A stretch of DNA of 64,000 bases from Pseudomonadota bacterium (GTDB lineage Bacteria; Pseudomonadota; Alphaproteobacteria; Rhizobiales; Beijerinckiaceae), in the NCBI GenBank assembly GCA_023423995.1, contig JAFAEL010000031.1:15004-79003 (forward strand), given 5' to 3'. The translations under genes and the position numbers were made by a program. The notes under the pieces were generated by a model. The model had not been told where the DNA came from. It did no database searches and saw only the letters and a program-made list of their open reading frames with translations. The first letter of the stretch is position 1. The number at the start of each line of letters is the position of its first letter. Below are positions 57,756 to 64,000 of the stretch, piece after piece.

Positions 57756-58322
57756 TCAGGTCAGGGGCCCGTTCCAGATCCTTATGGCCGGAATGTCGTA
57801 GTAGTAGCTCAGCACCGAGAGCGTGCCGGTCCCGAGCAGGAAATGCTGGCCCGCGCGCGTCGGAAGCCCGATCCACCGCGCGGCGAGCACGCGCAGGATG
57901 TGGCCGTGCGCGAACAATGCGACGTTCCCGTCAGCGCCACGCACACGGGCGATCACCCGGTCGACGCGTGCCCCGACCTGCTCCGGGCTCTCGCCACCGG
58001 GACAGCCATCCCGAAAGATCAGCCAGTCGGGAGCAGCGTCGTGGATCTGCTTCGGGGTGAGTCCCTCGTACTCGCCGTAATTCCACTCTGTCAGGTCTGG
58101 GTCGGTCACGGAGGTCGCGCCGACACCCGCGAGGTTGCAGGTCTCCCGGGCGCGCCCGAGCGGGCTCGTGAGGACGAGCCCAAAGGACTGCTGCGCGAGC
58201 ACGGGACGGAGCCGCGTTGCGAGCTGGCGGCCGTTTTCGGTCAGCGGGATGTCCGTCGTGCCGGTGTGCTGCGCACTCAGGCTCCACGCCGTTTCGCCAT
58301 GCCTGATCGCGAAGACGTCCAT
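57756..58322 (-). CDS. Histidine phosphatase family protein
   Basis: 188-residue phosphoglycerate-mutase-like enzyme. The catalytic RHG motif is at the N-terminus (AIRHGETAWS, with His as phospho-acceptor), the second His is in ALFAHGHILRVLAARW, and LTSPLGRARETC and EWNYGEYEGLTP complete the pocket. It removes phosphate from a small molecule, likely a sugar phosphate given its place between glgX and glgP. It may recycle a sugar phosphate in glycogen use; the substrate is not readable. Confidence 0.9.
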   Translation of the reverse strand: MDVFAIRHGETAWSLSAQHTGTTDIPLTENGRQLATRLRPVLAQQSFGLVLTSPLGRARETCNLAGVGATSVTDPDLTEWNYGEYEGLTPKQIHDAAPDWLIFRDGCPGGESPEQVGARVDRVIARVRGADGNVALFAHGHILRVLAARWIGLPTRAGQHFLLGTGTLSVLSYYYDIPAIRIWNGPLT

Positions 58323-58362
58323 CCTGGATCCCCGCCGCTCGAGCCGGGCCTGGCGCCGTTGC

Positions 58363-58379
58363 CCCCGGAATTTCCGGGG
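58363..58379. terminator. Palindrome in the interval between glgX and the phosphatase gene
   Basis: CCCCGGAA-T-TTCCGGGG, a perfect 8-bp palindrome in the 287-base gap. The rest of the gap includes a relatively A+T-rich part (58430-58590) that could hold a promoter; no FNR-like box was found. It could end a glgX transcript or be an operator. Confidence 0.4.
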
Positions 58380-58609
58380 TAGTCCATCCTTCCAAGTATC
58401 TGTCCGAATGGATCGTCTACAGGCGCACGCCCTTTCGTTCAGCTTAGGACAAGAAAAACGGGTTGTGAATACAGGAGAGCTTCGGCCTGCAGCAATTCGA
58501 GATATATTCGCTGAATGGAGCAGCCCTAACCAATTTTCTACAATGGCGATCGGCAGGGGCGAGGAAAATTATTCGGGTAACCGGACGTCGCCGCCCAGAA
58601 CCGCCTTGA

Positions 58610-60688
58610 TTATGAGGGGCGTTCCCCTAGGTGCGCGACGACAAGAACGACCGAACGGGGCTGGACGAGGTAGGTCGGGCCCTTCACCGTCGGGGCTTCC
58701 TCCAGGCTGCAGATGTCGCCGGGCGAGGCGACGGACGTGTCGATGAACCGTCGCCACGTGCCGCCGCGCTCGAGCACGGGGAGCTCGAACGCGAGCTCCT
58801 CCCAGAAGGCATTGACGATGATATGCATGGTCACGGGATATCCGAGGAGCTCGACCGTCGCCGCGAGCGTATGCGACTCGTGGCTCCAATCAGGCGCGTC
58901 CGGGTGCACGCCGTGCCAGCGGAACGGCTGACGTTGCAGCAACTCGCGCAGCGTCATCGCAAGTCGCTCGATCGGCAGCTCGCGGTTCATTCTTGCCGCG
59001 ATCAGGCCCTTGGTGAAGCGGTGGATATCCGCGTGCTTCCGAAGAAGGGCCCAATCGAACCAGGAGATCTCGTTGTCCTGGCAGAACGCGTTGTTGTTGC
59101 CCCCCTGGCTCCGGCGGACCTCGTCGCCCATCAGCAGCATCGGGGTGCCGGTCGACAGCAGGAGGAGGGTGAGGAAATTCTTGATCTGACGCTGGCGAAG
59201 CCGTTCGATTTCAGGATCGTCCGTCGGCCCTTCGACACCGCAGTTCCAGCTGAGATTGTCGTTCCCTCCGTCGCGATTGTCCTCCCGATTGTCCTCGTTG
59301 TGCTTGGTGTTGAACGACACGAGGTCATTGAGCGTGAACCCGTCATGCGAGGTCACGAAGTTCACGCTCTGCTCGGCCTCGCGGCCGTCGTGGATGTAGA
59401 CGTCCGGGCTGCCGGTCAGGCGATAGGCGAAGGCTCGAACCACCCCGGTGTCGCCCTTCAGGAAGGCGCGCACATCATCCCGATAGCGCCCGTTCAACTC
59501 CTTCCAGCTGTCTCCGACGAAGCTGCCGACCTGGTAGAGGCCCGCCGCGTCCCAGGCCTCGGCGATCAACTTGACATTGGCCAGGACGGGGTCAGATTCG
59601 ATCTCCCACAGGATGGGGGGATTGGCCATCGGCATGCCGTCCTGGTCGCGCGACAGGATCGACGCGAGATCGAAGCGAAAGCCGTCAACATGCATCTCGC
59701 TGACCCAGTAGCGTAGGGTGTCGAGGATCAGCCGCCGGACGACCGGCTCGTTGGCCTTCAAAGTATTGCCGCAGCCGCTGAAGTCGGCATAGCGAGACTT
59801 GTCGTGCCCGAGAATGTAGTAGGTCTCGTTCGAGAAGCCGCGGAAGCAGATCGTGGGACCGGCCGCGTCTCCTTCTGCCGTGTGATTGTAGACGACGTCG
59901 AGGATCACCTCGATGCCCGCACGGTGCAGCGCCTTGACCATGTCCCGGAATTCGTCGAGCGCTGCGAGCGGCTCGGGCCGCGAACTGTACCCTGGATGCG
60001 GTGCGAAGAAGGAGATCGGCTGGTAGCCCCAGTAATTGCCGAGCCCCGCCGGACCGTCCTGCTCGTCGAACGCAAAGACCGGCAGCAATTGGACCGCGCT
60101 GACGCCGAGGTCCTGAAGGTATGGGATCTTCTCGATCAGGCCGGCGAAGGTCCCCTTCCTTTCGGCCGCTACGCCGGAACCCGGATGGCGGGTGAACCCA
60201 CCCACATGCATCTCGTATATGACCGTGTGGGCGAACGGCCGCCGGGGCGGCGCGTCGTCCTCCCAGTCGTACAGGCCGGTGTCGACGACCACGCTCTTGA
60301 ATGCGGCGGCGGTGTTGTCGCCAGCGATCTGCGCTGCGCGCCGGCTCCGGGCCGCGGGACGCGCGACGCACCTTCCGTACGGGTCGAGCAACAGCTTCTC
60401 CGGGTCGAACCGGAGCCCCTGGGAGTGATCGACCGGACCCGCGACGCGGTAGCCGTAGAGCTGCCCCGCACGGAGGCCTGGCACGAAGACGTGCCAGTAA
60501 TGGTATGTGCGATGTCCCATCGCGTCGAGGTCGATGACCCCCGACGGAGCCGCGTCGTCGGCCTGATCGAAGAGCAGCAACTGCACGGACGTGCTGCGCT
60601 TGGCGAAGACGCTGAAATTCACCCCGCCGGGCGAAACCGTTGCGCCAAGCGGAAAGCTCGATCCGCGTTCGATCGGCCTGGAGGACAT
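58610..60688 (-). CDS. glgX: Glycogen debranching enzyme GlgX (isoamylase family)
   Basis: 692-residue GH13 enzyme that cleaves the alpha-1,6 links of limit dextrins. N-terminal CBM48-like domain (SSFPLGATVSPGGVNFSVFAKRS), then the catalytic barrel with VIYEMHVGGFT, DVVYNHTAEGD, DGFRFDLASILSRD (nucleophile Asp), LIAEAWDAAGLYQVG (acid Glu) and FVTSHDGFTLNDL. Together with GlgP it mobilises glycogen. It is divergent from phosphoketolase. Confidence 0.95.
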   Translation of the reverse strand: MSSRPIERGSSFPLGATVSPGGVNFSVFAKRSTSVQLLLFDQADDAAPSGVIDLDAMGHRTYHYWHVFVPGLRAGQLYGYRVAGPVDHSQGLRFDPEKLLLDPYGRCVARPAARSRRAAQIAGDNTAAAFKSVVVDTGLYDWEDDAPPRRPFAHTVIYEMHVGGFTRHPGSGVAAERKGTFAGLIEKIPYLQDLGVSAVQLLPVFAFDEQDGPAGLGNYWGYQPISFFAPHPGYSSRPEPLAALDEFRDMVKALHRAGIEVILDVVYNHTAEGDAAGPTICFRGFSNETYYILGHDKSRYADFSGCGNTLKANEPVVRRLILDTLRYWVSEMHVDGFRFDLASILSRDQDGMPMANPPILWEIESDPVLANVKLIAEAWDAAGLYQVGSFVGDSWKELNGRYRDDVRAFLKGDTGVVRAFAYRLTGSPDVYIHDGREAEQSVNFVTSHDGFTLNDLVSFNTKHNEDNREDNRDGGNDNLSWNCGVEGPTDDPEIERLRQRQIKNFLTLLLLSTGTPMLLMGDEVRRSQGGNNNAFCQDNEISWFDWALLRKHADIHRFTKGLIAARMNRELPIERLAMTLRELLQRQPFRWHGVHPDAPDWSHESHTLAATVELLGYPVTMHIIVNAFWEELAFELPVLERGGTWRRFIDTSVASPGDICSLEEAPTVKGPTYLVQPRSVVLVVAHLGERPS

Positions 60689-60711
60689 GACGACGAGCCT
60701 CGGCGCGCCTC

Positions 60712-60724
60712 AGCTGTAGCAGCT
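60712..60724. promoter_or_regulatory. Palindrome between glgX and phosphoketolase
   Basis: AGCTG-TAG-CAGCT lies in the 133-base divergent interval, 24 bases before the glgX start, flanked by CGCGC and GCGCG. It could be an operator for the divergent pair. No FNR-like box is present here. Confidence 0.3.
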
Positions 60725-60821
60725 TAGCGCGATCTCGTCCGGCGAGCATTTCTGCCGGGCGCATGTTGAGGCGGGAGGTTCGGAAGAGCGTTCTGAAAAT
60801 ACTCGGTCCAGGGAGGAAGAC

Positions 60822-63248
60822 ATGGACGTTGCGACAGCTGAATCGCTTGCCATCAGCACCCACGGTCCAGTCCGATCAACCGTGAAGGGTACTCCTCTGG
60901 AGAGCCGGGAACTTCAGCAGATCAACGCTTATTGGAACGCGACGCTCTACCTCGCGGCAGGGATGATCTACCTGAAGGACAACCCGCTGCTGCGCGAGCC
61001 CCTGAAGCCCGAGCACGTGAAGCGCCGCCTCCTCGGCCACTGGGGCAGCAGCCCGGGACTGAGCCTCGTCTACGTTCACCTCAACCGCCTGATCAAGAAA
61101 TACGACCTGGACGTCCTCTATGTGGCCGGGCCCGGGCATGGCGCGCCCGGCGTGATCTCGAACGTCTATCTGGAGGGCGTCTATTCCGAGATCTACGGCG
61201 CCGTGACCCAGGACGAGGTCGGCATGCGGCGGCTGTTTCGGCAGTTCTCGTTTCCGGGCGGCATCGGCAGCCATTGCACCCCGGAGACGCCCGGCTCCAT
61301 CCATGAGGGCGGAGAGCTCGGCTATTCGCTCTCCCATGCCTACGGCGCGGCCTTCGACAATCCGGGGCTGATCGTGGCTACGGTGGTCGGCGACGGCGAG
61401 TCCGAGACGGGCCCGCTCGCCACCGCCTGGCATTCCAACAAGTTTCTCAACCCCGTCCGCGACGGCGCGGTCCTGCCGATCCTCCACCTGAACGGCTACA
61501 AGATCGCGAACCCGACCATTCTCGCCCGCATCTCGCACGAGGAGCTGGAGGCCCTGTTCCGCGGCTACGGCTACGAGCCGTATTTCGTGGAGGGCGAGGA
61601 TATCGACGGCATGCACCAGGCGCTCGCCGCCACCCTGGAGCATTGCGTATCCGAGATCCGGCGCATCCAGGACGAGGCCCGCGGCTCCGCCGCCGAAATC
61701 GAGCGTCCCCGCTGGCCGATGGTGATCCTCCGCAGCCCGAAAGGCTGGACCGGCCCGAAGGAGGTCGACGGCCATGCCGTCGAAGGCTCATGGCGCTCCC
61801 ACCAGGTGCCGCTGGCCGGCGTGCACGAGAACCCGGCGCACCTGGCCCAGCTGGAGGAATGGCTGCGCAGCTACCACGCCGAGGAGCTCTTCGACGAGCG
61901 CGGACGGCTCCTGCCCGAGCTCGCCGAGTTCGCGCCGACCGGAACGCGGCGCATGGGGGCCAACCCGCATGCGAATGGCGGCGTGCGCCGGGCGCTCTGG
62001 ATGCCGGATTTCCGCGACTACGCGGTCTCGGTCCAGGCTCCGGGCGCAGCGGAAGTCAGCCCGACGAAGGTGTTCGGCGAGCTCCTCCGCGACGTCGCGC
62101 GCGAGAACCCGAACGACTTCCGCGTCTTCTGCCCCGACGAGAATGCCTCCAACCGGCTCACGGCCGTCTACGAGGCGACCAAGAAGACCTGGCTCGGCGA
62201 GTATCTGCCGGAGGACAGCGACGGCGGCGAACTTGCGCCCGACGGACGCGTCATGGAGATGCTGAGCGAGCACACGCTCGAAGGCTGGCTCGAGGGATAC
62301 GTCCTGACCGGCCGGCACGGCCTCCTCTCGACCTACGAGGCGTTCGTGCATGTGATCGACTCGATGTTCAACCAGCACGCGAAGTGGCTCGACAAGTGCC
62401 GGGAGCTGCCGTGGCGCGCCGACGTGCCCTCGCTCAACCTCCTGATCACCTCGACCGTCTGGCGGCAGGACCACAACGGGTTCACGCACCAGGATCCGGG
62501 CTTTCTCGACGTCGTGGCCAACAAGAGCCCGCACGTGACCCGGATCTACCTGCCGCCTGACGCCAATTGCCTGCTCTCCGTCGGGGATCACTGCCTGCGC
62601 AGCCACAACTACATCAACGTCATTGTGGCCGATAAGCAGCCCCACCTGACCTATCTCGATATGGACAGCGCGATCAGGCACTGCACGAAGGGCGTCGGGA
62701 TCTGGGACTGGGCGAGCACGGACCAGGACAGCGAGCCGGACGTCGTGATGGCGAGCTGCGGCGACGTCGCCACCATGGAAGCGCTCGCCGCCACGGCCCT
62801 GCTCCGCGAACACTTCCCCGAGCTGAAGATCCGCTTCGTCAATGTCGTGGATCTGTTCAGGCTCGTGCCCGGCACCGAGCATCCGCACGGGCTCTCCGAC
62901 CGCGAGTTCGACGCGCTGTTCACGCCGAACAAGCCGATCATCTTCAACTTCCACGCCTATCCGTGGCTCATTCACCGGCTCACCTACCGGCGGACCAACC
63001 ACGGCAACCTCCACGTCCGCGGCTACAAGGAGAAGGGCAACATCAACACGCCCATGGAACTCGCGATCGAGAACGAGGTCGACCGCTTCACGCTGGCGAT
63101 CGATGCGATCGACCGCATCCCGGCGCTGAAGCTGCGCGGCTCGCACGCGCGGGAGGCGCTGCGCGATCGCCAGCTCGAGTGCCGCCGCTACGCCCATGCG
63201 GAGGGGATCGATCCACCGGAGGTCGTCGGATGGCGCTGGATGCAGTGA
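60822..63248 (+). CDS. xfp: Xylulose-5-phosphate/fructose-6-phosphate phosphoketolase
   Basis: 808-residue thiamine-diphosphate enzyme that splits xylulose-5-P or fructose-6-P with phosphate into acetyl phosphate and glyceraldehyde-3-P or erythrose-4-P. Signature 1 is EGGELGY (residues 162-168); signature 2 ends in VVGDGESE around 190. The pyrimidine and C-terminal domains follow ([38 protein letters not shown]). GGGAGGAAG precedes ATG 60822. Its product acetyl phosphate is the substrate of the PTA and AckA encoded 10-14 kb upstream. Confidence 0.96.
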   Translation: MDVATAESLAISTHGPVRSTVKGTPLESRELQQINAYWNATLYLAAGMIYLKDNPLLREPLKPEHVKRRLLGHWGSSPGLSLVYVHLNRLIKKYDLDVLYVAGPGHGAPGVISNVYLEGVYSEIYGAVTQDEVGMRRLFRQFSFPGGIGSHCTPETPGSIHEGGELGYSLSHAYGAAFDNPGLIVATVVGDGESETGPLATAWHSNKFLNPVRDGAVLPILHLNGYKIANPTILARISHEELEALFRGYGYEPYFVEGEDIDGMHQALAATLEHCVSEIRRIQDEARGSAAEIERPRWPMVILRSPKGWTGPKEVDGHAVEGSWRSHQVPLAGVHENPAHLAQLEEWLRSYHAEELFDERGRLLPELAEFAPTGTRRMGANPHANGGVRRALWMPDFRDYAVSVQAPGAAEVSPTKVFGELLRDVARENPNDFRVFCPDENASNRLTAVYEATKKTWLGEYLPEDSDGGELAPDGRVMEMLSEHTLEGWLEGYVLTGRHGLLSTYEAFVHVIDSMFNQHAKWLDKCRELPWRADVPSLNLLITSTVWRQDHNGFTHQDPGFLDVVANKSPHVTRIYLPPDANCLLSVGDHCLRSHNYINVIVADKQPHLTYLDMDSAIRHCTKGVGIWDWASTDQDSEPDVVMASCGDVATMEALAATALLREHFPELKIRFVNVVDLFRLVPGTEHPHGLSDREFDALFTPNKPIIFNFHAYPWLIHRLTYRRTNHGNLHVRGYKEKGNINTPMELAIENEVDRFTLAIDAIDRIPALKLRGSHAREALRDRQLECRRYAHAEGIDPPEVVGWRWMQ

Positions 63249-63314
63249 GGGGGTGTTGCGGTGATCGGGCGCCGCGACTCATGGCGATAGGCATCGTCAG
63301 TTTGACGGGGAAGG

Positions 63315-63355
63315 GGAGGGGAGCGGCCTGAGCCCAGGCCCGGCCGCTCCCCTCC
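63315..63355 (+). terminator. Strong hairpin after phosphoketolase
   Basis: GGAGGGGAGCGGCC and GGCCGCTCCCCTCC are perfect 14-bp arms with a 13-base loop, 66 bases after the stop. There is no U tract, but the stem is very stable. Confidence 0.7.
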
Positions 63356-63420
63356 GGCCCACCCGGGTCGGGCGACGTGGGAAAAGGACAAGCCCGAGGG
63401 GGTGAACGAGTCAGCCGCTC

Positions 63421-63672
63421 CTAGCTCACCGAGAGAGGCGCGCGCATTGTCGTCACGCGATCGCCGGTCGTCCCAAGGCTCCTGAGGCTGCCTCTCCCAC
63501 CAGCCCGGAGGAGTGAGGCGGGGAGGGCGGCACGGTCTCGGCGACCCAGACCGGTGGCGACGGTACTCTCCTCGATCATGCCTCGACCTGCGCCGCGGAG
63601 TTCGCGCGCGCTCATTCGAGCCTCCGCATTATCTCGCGCAAGATTCTTCCTGATGGTGTCTCCACATTGCAA
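63421..63672 (-). CDS. Doubtful 83-residue frame
   Basis: The start has no good ribosome site. The first 30 residues (IRKNLARDNAEARMSARELR) resemble the first helices of an XRE-type regulator (IRxxRxxxxxSxxELA), but the rest does not continue the domain in any frame. It may be a decayed regulator or chance. Confidence 0.2.
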   Translation of the reverse strand: MQCGDTIRKNLARDNAEARMSARELRGAGRGMIEESTVATGLGRRDRAALPASLLRAGGRGSLRSLGTTGDRVTTMRAPLSVS

Positions 63673-63822
63673 CAGCTAAAAACCGGGCGCAGCGGTGATT
63701 TAGGAAGTCCAACGTCTCGTTACCGAATTTAATATCCCAGTGTTGCTGAGCACCTATTGCGATAAATCGCCAATCATTGAATCAACACGATTTTAGCGAC
63801 CGGTTAATGTAGGTTGATAATC

Positions 63823-63836
63823 TTGATCTGAGTTAC
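63823..63836 (+). promoter_or_regulatory. Partial FNR/FixK-like box near the right edge
   Basis: TTGATCTGAGTTAC is nearly identical to the phaC box TTGATCTGAGTCAC. The second half-site is weak and no start codon lies at the expected distance on either strand, so the target, if any, is beyond the window or an RNA. Confidence 0.4.
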
Positions 63837-64000
63837 TGATGATCTTCCGATGAATCGCGCTTGTTGAAAAATTGGCTGGCAAGTGCGCTTTATCGTGCGA
63901 CAGGGGCCGTCGAGCGAGGTCCGCCGAAATCCGCCGACGCGGAAGAGGGCCTTACAAGCTTGGTGTGGAACAAACGGGTGGCGGTGTCAGACTGCGCAAC

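Larger units (their letters stand above)
63249..64000. other. 752-base end region without a convincing gene
   Basis: It contains the phosphoketolase terminator, one doubtful frame on the minus strand (63421-63672), a markedly A+T-rich stretch (about 63660-63890), a palindrome GCGAT-AA-ATCGC (63759-63770) and a partial FNR-like box (63823). The A+T-rich part looks like a promoter region for a gene beyond the right edge. Confidence 0.5.

Noticed and set aside
1..64000. CRISPR array, tRNA or rRNA genes
   Set aside because: No regularly spaced direct repeats and no cloverleaf or rRNA-like sequence were noticed on reading; a dedicated search was not possible.

Overview
The window is a stretch of high-GC alphaproteobacterial chromosome. 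The gene set points to the Hyphomicrobiales (Rhizobiales): an IalB-family secreted protein, SdhE next to mfd and recG, HspQ, BluB, a PHA synthase with a MaoC-PTA fusion, opgG/opgH, and C4/CoA-ester lyase genes. A methylobacterium- or Microvirga-like genus is my best guess, but that is inference from gene content. I saw no tRNA, rRNA or CRISPR array.

Left part (1-12 kb): a TTG-start GNAT acetyltransferase translationally coupled to an MFS exporter that runs off the edge, with a divergent LysR regulator; an orphan TRAP solute-binding protein; the opgG-opgH operon for osmoregulated periplasmic glucans; then glmU and glmS. A small unknown gene follows glmS. A complete IS630-type insertion sequence (10810-11846) sits exactly at its stop codon.

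12-31 kb is mostly housekeeping: panB, recG (with a low-complexity insert carrying a palindromic repeat), sdhE, mfd, a pseudo-receiver protein, a degenerate AMP-binding enzyme, ialB, hspQ, a malyl-CoA lyase family enzyme, an AEC carrier, a UbiH-type hydroxylase, a quinone reductase, rimO, allA, an orphan BrnA-like antitoxin, a DUF4399 protein, and a membrane Ser/Thr kinase fused to an FGE-like domain that lacks both catalytic cysteines.

31.5-42 kb: a peptide-type ABC transporter operon (binding protein and two permeases, no ATPase genes) interrupted by a multi-hairpin intergenic repeat, followed by a glyoxalase-like protein and a DsbA-family isomerase. Next come bluB with a flavin monooxygenase, a BcsL/CelD-type acetyltransferase and another FAD monooxygenase.

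42.3-63.3 kb looks like one low-oxygen energy-metabolism island. It holds two universal stress proteins, an NRAMP-like transporter with alcohol dehydrogenase, a lipoyl-like protein without its lysine, phaC / maoC-pta / ackA, an operon for SPW-repeat membrane protein / CBS-BON / USP / APH-AAA kinase, and glgX / histidine phosphatase / glgP divergent from phosphoketolase. Four transcription units start with an FNR/FixK-like box (TTGATC....TCAA type), three of them exactly 52 nt before the start codon, and a fifth partial box lies at the right end. Together the enzymes can take glycogen to sugar phosphates, cleave these to acetyl phosphate, and use acetyl phosphate for ATP (AckA) or for acetyl-CoA (PTA), with PHA as a possible sink. 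The last 750 bases are partly A+T-rich and contain no convincing gene.
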